Source: Tidjanibacter sp.
GTDB lineage: Bacteria > Bacteroidota > Bacteroidia > Bacteroidales > Rikenellaceae
Assembly (NCBI GenBank): GCA_017628675.1
Contig: JAGBYS010000006.1
Coordinates: forward strand, 1 to 7,981
Reading direction: 5' to 3'
Length of the DNA: 7,981 nt
Below, piece after piece: positions 1-5,950 of the stretch; position 1 is the first letter of the stretch, and every line of letters starts with the position of its first letter. The notes under the pieces were generated by a model, which saw nothing but the letters and a program-made list of their open reading frames with translations, was not told the DNA's origin and did not search any database. The translations under genes and the position numbers were made by a program.

Positions 1-30
1 ATGACCAAGACACCCCTTGCAAACGAGTAG
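1..30 (+). CDS. Possible 3' end of an upstream gene (partial)
   Basis: Frame 1 is open from the window edge and reads MTKTPLANE before a TAG at 28-30. The stop lies four bases before the ATG of the CYTH gene, the spacing expected inside an operon. The ATG at position 1 could be internal to a longer gene. Nine codons allow no family assignment, and the frame could be open by chance. Confidence 0.3.
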   Translation: MTKTPLANE

Positions 31-34
31 GACT

Positions 35-502
35 ATGGCACAGGAGATTGAAAGAAAATTTTTGGTAGCAGGTGAGTTCAAATCGCTCGCCAAGAAGGCT
101 ACCCGCATCACCCAGGGCTACCTCTCGTCCGTGCCCGAGCGCACCGTTCGCGTGAGGATCAAAGGCGAGAAGGGCTTCATTACCATTAAAGGTATCGGCT
201 CGGCAAGCGGCGCAAGTCGCTACGAGTGGGAGAAAGAGATTCCTACCGCTGAGGTTGAGGAGCTCCTGAAAATCTGCGAGCCCGGCGTGATTGACAAGAC
301 CCGTTATCTCGTTGAGGCTGGTGAGCACACCTACGAGGTGGATGAGTTCTACGGCGACAACGAGGGCCTCATCGTAGCAGAGGTTGAGCTTGCATCGGAG
401 GATGAGAACTTCGCTAAACCTGAGTGGTTGGGCGAGGAGGTCACCGGCGATGTGAAGTACTACAACTCGATGCTTATGAAGAACCCCTACAAAAACTGGT
501 AG
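35..502 (+). CDS. CYTH domain protein (triphosphate tunnel metalloenzyme)
   Basis: A 155-residue soluble cytoplasmic protein of the CYTH/triphosphate tunnel metalloenzyme superfamily. Members bind triphosphates with divalent metal inside a beta tunnel; small bacterial ones are often inorganic triphosphatases and are frequently misnamed class IV adenylate cyclases. The signature ExExK is E4-I-E6-R-K8. Other tunnel-type charged positions follow in family order: R39 and R41, K52, E64/E66, K88 and R90, E101/D103, and E116/E118. The C-terminus (YYNSMLMKNP) resembles the end of short Bacteroidetes CYTH proteins. The length matches the minimal single-domain form, with no CHAD or other partner domain. 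I chose ATG 35 over an in-frame TTG at 17 because the ExExK motif normally sits a few residues from the N-terminus. The substrate (tripolyphosphate, ThTP or other) cannot be told from sequence. The lipoprotein gene 42 bases downstream may be co-transcribed. Confidence 0.9.
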   Translation: MAQEIERKFLVAGEFKSLAKKATRITQGYLSSVPERTVRVRIKGEKGFITIKGIGSASGASRYEWEKEIPTAEVEELLKICEPGVIDKTRYLVEAGEHTYEVDEFYGDNEGLIVAEVELASEDENFAKPEWLGEEVTGDVKYYNSMLMKNPYKNW

Positions 503-544
503 TAACCAGACAAATTATTCATCAAAAAAGAGTTAGTTAGAACT

Positions 545-1432
545 ATGAAAAAGAGTTTCATCTGCTGCTTGTTGGCCCTTAGTATGCTGGCTTGCAGCGA
601 CCCCGTTACCGGCGATGATGAGGGTAAGAATCCCACTCCCGATGTGGAGAAACCCGAGCCCAAGCCCGAGCCTAAGCCCGAACCCGAGCCTGCTCCGGCA
701 CCCAACATCACCAAAGATGTGCCCCAGTGCTCTGTTGCAGAGTTCACCAACTGGAAGACCAACTTCGCCAGCAGTGATGTGATTGGCGACTTCTCGGGTC
801 TTTGCTTCAACAAAGATAAGAGCGGTCTGGTTGGTGTGAGCAACTACAACGGTAGGCTCTACAACATCAACTTCGACGGTACAAGGGAAGAGAAGGAGTT
901 TGTGCGTACTGGTAAGGATATGGAGGGCGTGACTCTCGACCCCGAAACAGGTATCTACTACCTGAGCGAGGAGGGTGGCAACTTCATTTGGACCGTAACT
1001 GAGGAGGATTCCAAGTGGAACTACAAACGCCTTGTCCACATCGATACCACCGGCACAGAGTCTAACGGCGGTCTGGAGGGTATTACCTACCACGACGGCT
1101 ACCTCTATGTAGCCAATCAGTCACCTGCCGAGCTCATTATCTACTCCTTGGAGCACCAGGGTGTAGCCCTGAGCTATATGGCGGACTTCATCACCGAGTG
1201 CTTCTCGGACCTCTGGTTCGATACGACCAATAATACACTTTGGGCTGTTGATGCTTGGAGCGACAATAAGGAGATTGTGAACTTCACTATTTGGGGTGAG
1301 CTTATCGCTCGCTTCAAGAGTCCTGTGCCTTGGATTGAGGGTATTTGCCTCGATTTCGAGAACAACAAGGCGTGGTTTGCTTGCGATAGCACCGGTCAGC
1401 TCTATAGCGCAGACATTGTCCGCAATAACTAA
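545..1432 (+). CDS. Lipoprotein with SdiA-regulated/YjiK-like beta-propeller
   Basis: A 295-residue protein with a lipoprotein signal peptide: Lys2-Lys3, a hydrophobic stretch and the lipobox MLA-C17. It is therefore expected to be lipidated at Cys17 and anchored to an envelope membrane. Residues about 30-53 form a Pro/Glu/Lys linker of PEPK-type units that spaces the globular domain from the lipid. Residues about 62-293 resemble the SdiA-regulated (PF06977, YjiK-like) domain, a six-bladed propeller-like fold. Recurrent strand motifs are FSGLCF (83-88), DMEGVTLDPETG (125-136), GGLEGITYHDGYLYVANQ and WIEGICLDFENNKAWFACD. The family's ligand or enzymatic activity is not established, and similar folds occur in esterases and phytases, so I do not assign a reaction. 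No Shine-Dalgarno is visible and the leader before ATG 545 is A-rich, as is usual in Bacteroidetes. An acidic patch DDE (24-26) after the lipid cysteine might serve surface export, but this is weak. Confidence 0.82.
   Translation: MKKSFICCLLALSMLACSDPVTGDDEGKNPTPDVEKPEPKPEPKPEPEPAPAPNITKDVPQCSVAEFTNWKTNFASSDVIGDFSGLCFNKDKSGLVGVSNYNGRLYNINFDGTREEKEFVRTGKDMEGVTLDPETGIYYLSEEGGNFIWTVTEEDSKWNYKRLVHIDTTGTESNGGLEGITYHDGYLYVANQSPAELIIYSLEHQGVALSYMADFITECFSDLWFDTTNNTLWAVDAWSDNKEIVNFTIWGELIARFKSPVPWIEGICLDFENNKAWFACDSTGQLYSADIVRNN
653..700 (+). repeat. 12-base in-frame repeat coding a PEPK linker
   Basis: Three successive 12-base units start at 653, 665 and 677: cccgagcccaag, cccgagcctaag and cccgaacccgag. 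A decayed fourth unit occupies 689-700. They encode PEPK, PEPK, PEPE and PAPA in the linker of the lipoprotein. Loss or gain of a unit keeps the frame, so linker length could vary between strains. Confidence 0.75.
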
Positions 1433-1690
1433 CTTACTTTTTTTCGTGTGCCACACCATAGTTCTGTGTGGCCACAATGAAAGACTATTGATGAGAAAGA
1501 AGATATGACCTTTGGGGTGGGAGAGTGCCTGCCCCAAAGGGAGTATCACCACTCGTCACACCGAAAGTGGGGTATGTCGGCCCCGATGACGAGTGACCAC
1601 ATTATTGTAACAAATGCGACACCTGGCGGCCCCCTCGGGTGAGGCTGCCCACCAAAAGATGAAATAATTAATAAAAAAACATATAAAACT
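1433..1690 (+). other. Hairpin-dense intergenic region before the DASS transporter
   Basis: This 258-base gap holds no convincing gene but at least four inverted repeats. Stem 1 pairs 1447-1456 with 1466-1476, with one bulged base. Stem 2 pairs cctttgggg (1509-1517) with ccccaaagg (1532-1540) and can extend by two wobble and two GC pairs to a six-base loop. Stem 3 pairs 1550-1558 with 1587-1595 (core actcgtca/tgacgagt) and encloses a small gggg/cccc hairpin (1569-1572/1581-1584). Stem 4 pairs 1625-1629 with 1645-1649, then 1633-1636 with 1641-1644 around a GGGT loop, with a three-base bulge. No stem is followed by a T run, so none is a standard intrinsic terminator. The last 40 bases before ATG 1691 are A/T-rich and unstructured, which suits a ribosome landing site. 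Possible roles are a structured 5' leader, a small RNA, or a palindromic intergenic repeat. I recognise no known riboswitch class. Confidence 0.5.
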
Positions 1691-3310
1691 ATGGCAGAAA
1701 CTACTAATATGAATCCCGAAGAGGAGAAGGTGTTCGATCCGCTGGATATGAACAACTATAAGGTCGAGAAGCTGCCCAAGATGCAGAAGAGCGGCTTTGA
1801 GAGATGGATGGCCCGCCTGGGTGGGCCCATTGCTGTGTTGGTCTTTGTGCTCATCTATTGGCTTGCCAACATCGGCTTTTTGGATAACATTACCGCCGAC
1901 GGGCTCACTGGCGATAAGGCCATCAAACGCCTGAAGGATGTGGGCGGCATTGTGGAGTTCATCCGCATCAACTATGCAATGTTGGCTGTCTTTGCTGCGG
2001 CCATCGTGCTGTGGGTAACGGAGGCCATTCCCAACTACCTCACCTCGCTTCTGGTGATTTTGGGCGTGGTACTCACGGGTGTGGTGCCCCAGAAGGAGGC
2101 CTTTGCACAGCTCGGCCACCCCGTAATGTGGCTCAATATCCTCTCGTTCGTGTTGGCAAGTATGCTCGTGAAGACGAGGGTCGCAAAACGCTTTGCGCTC
2201 TGGTTTGTGCTTAAGTTTGGTAAGAATGCCAGCGGTGTCTTCTTCAGCTTCATCATCATCAACCTTGTGCTCTCGATGTTCATCTCGGCAACGACGGTGA
2301 AGGCAACCATCCTGCTGCCCATCTTTATGGTGGTGGCTGCAATCTATGGTGCGGGCAATGGCCAGCGCAACAATGTGGGCCGTAACCTGGTGCTGCAGAA
2401 CCTCTTTGCAGTGAATATCGGTGCGAGTGGCTTTATGACGGGCTCGGGTGCCAACCTGCTTGCCGTGTCGATTATTGCGGGTGCTGTGGGCTTCGATGCA
2501 ATCTCCTATTCCGATTGGCTCTATGCGGCTCTGCCCCTGGCACTTATTCTGCTTTTCTTGGGCTGGTTTGTGGGCGCGAAGTTGATCTTCCCCGTGAGCA
2601 AGGCGGAGGCCAAACCCCAGATTGAGGGTGGTATGGAGCGTCTGCGCAAGGAGCTCAACGCGATGGGCAAGGTGACCTTCGACGAGATTCGCTCGGTGCT
2701 GATTTTTGTCGGCGTGCTTGTGCTGTGGGTTTCCAAGGAGTGGCACGGCATTGACGAGACGACCGTGGCCTTCATTGGTGCGGTTGTGGCCCTTATGCCC
2801 GGCATCGGCATCGTTAAGTGGAACGATGTGGATATCCCCTGGCACCTTATGCTCTTCTCGGCTGGTGCCTATGTTCTCGGCTCGGGTCTTAATGCAACAG
2901 ACCTCCACGTGACAATCGTGGATGCGGTCTTCGATAGCCTCGGAATCACCGCCAACACCCCCTATTGGGTGCTCTATGTGGTGCTCACAGGCTTTATGCT
3001 GCTCAGTGCTCTGGTCTTCTCGAGCAAGAATATGCGTACGATGATTTTTGTGCCCATCGCCATTGCTACGGCCCAGAAGTTTGGCTACCCCATTATGAGC
3101 CTTGCCTTCCCCGTGGCACTTTTGATTGAGCACGTCTATGTGCTGCCCTTCAACAGTAAGCCTGCGGCACTGCTCTATACGACCAACCACTACAGCTGGA
3201 GCGACACCTTCAAGTATGGTATCACGATGATGGGTATCGCCTGGGTGCTCATTATCCTCTGGGGCCAGACCGTGCTCCAGTGGCTCGGCCACACACCCGG
3301 CTTGTTTTAA
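1691..3310 (+). CDS. DASS/SLC13-family anion transporter
   Basis: A 539-residue inner-membrane carrier of the divalent anion:sodium symporter family (SLC13; relatives move succinate, citrate, sulfate and similar anions). A charged cytoplasmic N-terminus of about 43 residues precedes multiple hydrophobic helices, for example 44-64, 95-113, 116-131, 146-160, 183-198, 277-300, 335-347, 425-442 and 512-526. Family hallmarks are ILWVTEAIPNYLTSLLVILG (about 105-124), VMWLNILSFVLASML (about 145-159), and two repeat-related hairpin motifs ending in LLPI (208-211) and FVPI (453-456). The usual Na+-site SNT triplets are not intact. The first reads SAT (199-201) with Lys204 nearby, and the second reads SSKN (444-447) with Arg449. 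The loop normally seen as a GTxxN-type motif is MTGSGANL (249-256). The substrate and the ion coupling are therefore unclear. ATG 1691 follows an A-rich stretch without a Shine-Dalgarno, and ATG 1709 is a less likely alternative start. Long structured gaps flank the gene, so it is probably transcribed alone. Confidence 0.85.
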   Translation: MAETTNMNPEEEKVFDPLDMNNYKVEKLPKMQKSGFERWMARLGGPIAVLVFVLIYWLANIGFLDNITADGLTGDKAIKRLKDVGGIVEFIRINYAMLAVFAAAIVLWVTEAIPNYLTSLLVILGVVLTGVVPQKEAFAQLGHPVMWLNILSFVLASMLVKTRVAKRFALWFVLKFGKNASGVFFSFIIINLVLSMFISATTVKATILLPIFMVVAAIYGAGNGQRNNVGRNLVLQNLFAVNIGASGFMTGSGANLLAVSIIAGAVGFDAISYSDWLYAALPLALILLFLGWFVGAKLIFPVSKAEAKPQIEGGMERLRKELNAMGKVTFDEIRSVLIFVGVLVLWVSKEWHGIDETTVAFIGAVVALMPGIGIVKWNDVDIPWHLMLFSAGAYVLGSGLNATDLHVTIVDAVFDSLGITANTPYWVLYVVLTGFMLLSALVFSSKNMRTMIFVPIAIATAQKFGYPIMSLAFPVALLIEHVYVLPFNSKPAALLYTTNHYSWSDTFKYGITMMGIAWVLIILWGQTVLQWLGHTPGLF

Positions 3311-3356
3311 TGACTAACCACATACTACCATAATAGACGAGCGGAGGGGTGAGGAG

Positions 3357-3431
3357 GGGAAACCGCCTACGGCCCGCCACCCGACAACCATACGCCGAAA
3401 TCCTGTCGGTGGTGTGGTGCTATGGTTTCCC
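3357..3431 (+). repeat. Nested inverted repeats between DASS and the unknown membrane protein
   Basis: The outer arms are gggaaacc (3357-3364) and ggtttccc (3424-3431). Inside them ccgaca (3381-3386) pairs with tgtcgg (3404-3409), extendable outward to nine pairs with one bulged C. A competing pairing is aaccata (3386-3392) with tatggtt (3421-3427), which shares bases with both other stems. No T run follows, so a standard terminator is unlikely. The element lies in the 168-base gap 3311-3478, in which I find no gene. Confidence 0.5.
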
Positions 3432-3455
3432 AACCCTCTGACTCGGCTATATATG
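3426..3455 (+). promoter_or_regulatory. Weak candidate Bacteroidetes promoter
   Basis: TATATATG (3448-3455) matches the -7 consensus TAnnTTTG except for one base. TTTC (3426-3429), 18 bases upstream, resembles the -33 TTTG. It would give a leader of roughly 15-20 bases before ATG 3479. It overlaps the right arm of the inverted repeat. Two mismatches and slightly short spacing make this tentative. Confidence 0.25.
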
Positions 3456-3478
3456 TGTGTGAAGAAATTTATTGGAAG

Positions 3479-4939
3479 ATGATTACTATTCAAGCGAAAA
3501 AACACGACAACTTTTCCGTCGAATTTAAGTTCGGCTTCGAGGGCAACCCCGAGGTCGAGCATAGCGAGTTCGTGGTTAATTCGTGGATTTTTGTGCCGAA
3601 TAGCCTCGATATCAACCCCCAGACCTACGGCAAGGATCAGTTCTATCGCGACATTAAGTCCAATGTGAGGATGATTACGCCCGTCTATCTGCTGCGCGAG
3701 TTGGCTGACCCCGAGTCGCTACCCTTTGCGGAGCTGAGGAGAGCCTTTTCTGAGCTCGCTTCGTCGCCCACCAAGAGTGCGGTGGAGAACTACGAGTCGG
3801 AGATTAAGATGTTTGCCGCCATCTTCAAGAGCGCCCTGAGGAACCATTCGGTCCATACGAGCAGGTGCACCGCCATCAATGAGGTGGCCTACCTGTCGGA
3901 GAACTTTGCCGAGGGCGTGAGGAGCATTATCAATGAGTATCGCCGCCTCTATCAGCTCATCAATGTCCCCACGGTGGACGATAAGATGAGGAACTATTTT
4001 CTGTTTGGCGACGAGATGATGAGCCACATTATCGATGTGCAGACGCTGCGCATCGTGAAGGTGATAGACCGCCTTGCAAGTCCTCAGCTCGCCGGCCCGA
4101 GGGCCAAGCTTGTGGAGCTTATGAGGAGTGAGAAGAGCTATAAGGTGGCACAGGGGTATGAGATTGTCGAGCCCGAGGAGATGGAGAGCAACCGCCAGCT
4201 CGTGTTCCGCTACGGACTGCTGAAGAAGTATATCGAGAGTGACCTTTACATTAAGCTCGACAAGAAGCGCGACGGGTTTGCTGTGGAGCAGATTTACTAT
4301 AGCCTTGCTGCAGGTCTGGCGATGATTTTCGCTACGGGCGTTGCTTGGTTTGCACAGCTCAAGTATGGCAACATTACGGGCCCGCTGTTTGTGGTGTTGG
4401 TGGTGAGCTATATGCTCAAGGACCGCATCAAGGAGCTTATGCGCTACTATTTCGCCCACCGACTCGGCAATAAGTACTACGACAATAAGGCCGAGGTGAA
4501 GGTGCACGAACAGAAGGTGGGACTCTTCAAGGAGGGTGTCGATTTCATTAGCGAAACCAAGGCCCCGAGGGAGGTTATGGACATCCGTGGCCGCTCATCG
4601 CTGGTGGAGGCCGAGAACCAGATTTTCGAGGAGAAGATTGTGCTCTATCGCAAACGCCTGATGCTCGATAATAAGCAACTTGCGGCGGGCAGCACCTATC
4701 CCGTGAAGGGTATCAATGAGATTCTGCGCTTCCATATGCACCGCTTCATCCAGAAGATGGATAACCCCGAGGTGCCTGTCGATACGCTCGATGTCGAGGG
4801 CAATGTGGCAACCGTGAGGGTGCAGAAGATATACTATATTAATATCGTAATGCAGCTCGTTGAGGGCACGCAGACGAGCTACCGCCGCTTCAGGGTCGTT
4901 ATGACCCGTAACGGTATCCTCTCCGTTGAGGTGATGTAG
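3479..4939 (+). CDS. Two-helix membrane protein of unknown function
   Basis: I do not recognise a named family for this 486-residue protein. Residues 1-40 look like beta strands (MITIQAKK, VEFKFGF, FVVNSWIFVP). Residues about 45-260 are charged and mostly helical, including an amphipathic stretch rich in Glu, Arg and Tyr at about 100-165. Two hydrophobic segments, about 272-292 and 298-313, joined by a short loop (KYGNITG), form a central membrane hairpin. After them come a basic stretch with KDRIKELMRYYFAHRLG (314-330), a mixed region with RGRSSLVEAENQIFEEK (370-386), and a strand-rich C-terminus ending in RFRVVMTRNGILSVEVM. There is no signal peptide, so both large soluble parts probably lie in the cytoplasm. 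That would suit a scaffold, regulatory or stress-linked membrane role, but this is inference. I preferred ATG 3479 over ATG 3422 because the extra 19 residues would be encoded partly by the inverted repeat and a possible promoter, and they do not look conserved-domain-like. Confidence 0.8.
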   Translation: MITIQAKKHDNFSVEFKFGFEGNPEVEHSEFVVNSWIFVPNSLDINPQTYGKDQFYRDIKSNVRMITPVYLLRELADPESLPFAELRRAFSELASSPTKSAVENYESEIKMFAAIFKSALRNHSVHTSRCTAINEVAYLSENFAEGVRSIINEYRRLYQLINVPTVDDKMRNYFLFGDEMMSHIIDVQTLRIVKVIDRLASPQLAGPRAKLVELMRSEKSYKVAQGYEIVEPEEMESNRQLVFRYGLLKKYIESDLYIKLDKKRDGFAVEQIYYSLAAGLAMIFATGVAWFAQLKYGNITGPLFVVLVVSYMLKDRIKELMRYYFAHRLGNKYYDNKAEVKVHEQKVGLFKEGVDFISETKAPREVMDIRGRSSLVEAENQIFEEKIVLYRKRLMLDNKQLAAGSTYPVKGINEILRFHMHRFIQKMDNPEVPVDTLDVEGNVATVRVQKIYYINIVMQLVEGTQTSYRRFRVVMTRNGILSVEVM

Positions 4940-4965
4940 GTTTACCCACAAACGCCAATGTAATA

Positions 4966-5009
4966 AAAACAACTCACGGGTATTAATTTTAATACCCGTG
5001 AGTTGTTTT
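4966..5009. terminator. Bidirectional intrinsic terminator, perfect 20-bp stem
   Basis: Bases 4966-4985 pair perfectly with 4990-5009 around the loop attt. The GC core is caactcacggg/cccgtgagttg. The stem starts with AAAA and ends with TTTT, so either strand yields a hairpin ending in a U run. It lies 26 bases after the stop of the unknown membrane protein and 32 bases beyond the stop of the convergent BASS carrier, so it can end both transcripts. Confidence 0.9.
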
Positions 5010-5041
5010 ATATGGATGTATGTTTTATAGGTCTGATTGGG

Positions 5042-5929
5042 CTATTTTTTGCGAGAGAGTTGCCAGCTGTTGATGAGGTTTTGCCATACGATGTAGGCTG
5101 CGGGTGCGACCGACGAGAGGGGGTGGAGGTAACTCTGGGCAAGCAGGATGGCAAGCAGGGTGTTCTTCTGGCCCACCGACTGACCACCCGCAATCTTGTC
5201 GCCGCAGCGCTTGCCCCACCAGCGGCCAATGGTAAATTGGCCCACGCAAAGCAGACCCGCAATCACCGCCATCCACACCTCCAGATCGATGTTCTCCTTG
5301 GGTTGGGCGAGGATGAACGAGGTGGTCGAGGCCATAAGGATTGTGAGCGAGGCGAGCCACAGATAGAACGACCAGGATTGGTGACACTTGACATAGTCGC
5401 GAGCCTTGGGCGCAACCTTGCCGAGCAGTTGTGAGGCCACAAATGGGAGCACAACGAGCATCAGAAGGCGACGCAAAACGAGCCAGAAGGAGGTCAGGAA
5501 TGGTAGCTCCGTATGGCTTCCGATGAGCGAAAAAATCAGAGGTGCGACCACCGCTACCGACATATTGGAAAGGAGCGTGAAGGTGGTCATTGTGGTCACA
5601 TTTGCACCCAACATTCCACCCACCACAACCGATGCCATAGCCGTGGGAATAAGGACACAAATCAGTGCCCCCTGACAGATGATTTCATTGACCCCAAGCC
5701 ACCTCAAGCAAAGGTAGAGTAGGATGGAGCCAACAAGCTGAATGGCAAGCTGCCCGAGGTGTATCCGCTCAAGTTTTAGTTCAGCTGCTTTTACTCGGGT
5801 AAATGTGACAAAAAGCATAGCCGCAATGAGGTACGGAGAGAGCACATCCAATGGCCCGATTTGGTCGTGGAAGAGGGCTCCCACAACCATTGCTACGGGC
5901 ATCGAATAGGTCCTCACTTTGGGGCTCAT
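5042..5929 (-). CDS. BASS-family (bile acid:sodium symporter-like) transporter
   Basis: A 295-residue inner-membrane protein of the BASS superfamily, whose relatives carry bile acids, pantoate, pyruvate-type acids or arsenite. It starts almost directly in a membrane helix (about 8-20), and hydrophobic segments then fill most of the chain, with roughly nine to ten helices. Family-like segments are ALICVLIPTAMASVVVGGML (88-107) and the C-terminal GQSVGQKNTLLAILLAQSYL (249-268) followed by PLSSVAPAAYIVWQNLINS (270-288). In bacterial ASBT homologues the sodium ligands include Asn of an SN pair and Glu of an ETGxQN-like motif. Here the matching places read SV (100-101) and SVGQKN (251-256), so sodium use is doubtful and the substrate unknown. 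The start lies 21 bases after the der stop on the same strand and has its own AAGAAGG ribosome site, so the gene is probably the second of a der operon. It ends facing the bidirectional terminator. Confidence 0.85.
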   Translation of the reverse strand: MSPKVRTYSMPVAMVVGALFHDQIGPLDVLSPYLIAAMLFVTFTRVKAAELKLERIHLGQLAIQLVGSILLYLCLRWLGVNEIICQGALICVLIPTAMASVVVGGMLGANVTTMTTFTLLSNMSVAVVAPLIFSLIGSHTELPFLTSFWLVLRRLLMLVVLPFVASQLLGKVAPKARDYVKCHQSWSFYLWLASLTILMASTTSFILAQPKENIDLEVWMAVIAGLLCVGQFTIGRWWGKRCGDKIAGGQSVGQKNTLLAILLAQSYLHPLSSVAPAAYIVWQNLINSWQLSRKK

Positions 5930-5935
5930 TGCAGG

Positions 5936-5942
5936 CCTTCTT
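5936..5942 (-). promoter_or_regulatory. Shine-Dalgarno-like site for the BASS gene
   Basis: The minus strand reads AAGAAGG, six bases before ATG 5929. This is one of the few clear purine-rich ribosome sites in the window; most starts here follow plain A/T-rich leaders. It lies in the short gap after the der stop and supports translation of the carrier from the der transcript. Confidence 0.5.
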
Positions 5943-5950
5943 GTGTGGGA

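Noticed and set aside
1491..1508. A mini-frame MRKKI ending directly before hairpin 2, as a possible leader peptide
   Set aside because: Five codons are expected by chance, no ribosome site is visible, and no codon run relates to the transporter.
1509..1540. Hairpin 2 as an intrinsic terminator of the lipoprotein gene
   Set aside because: The stem is strong, but the next bases are gagtatcacc with no T run. The T run at 1438-1444 lies before the hairpins, not after.
2041..2211. Short plus-strand frames inside the DASS and der genes
   Set aside because: They lie fully inside well-supported genes in other frames and have no start signals or recognisable domains.
1556..3292. A 578-codon open frame on the minus strand opposite the DASS gene
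   Set aside because: It is antisense to an unmistakable transporter, its product is full of His, Gln and Arg with no domain logic, and it extends through the hairpin region. Such open frames arise from the codon bias of the true gene.
3357..3431. An invertible promoter of the Bacteroidales phase-variation type
   Set aside because: The arms are only eight bases, the enclosed 59 bases carry no good promoter, and no invertase gene is in view.
3422..3478. An upstream start adding 19 residues to the unknown membrane protein
   Set aside because: The codons overlap the inverted repeat and a possible promoter. ATG 3479 begins a regular strand pattern. Not fully excluded.
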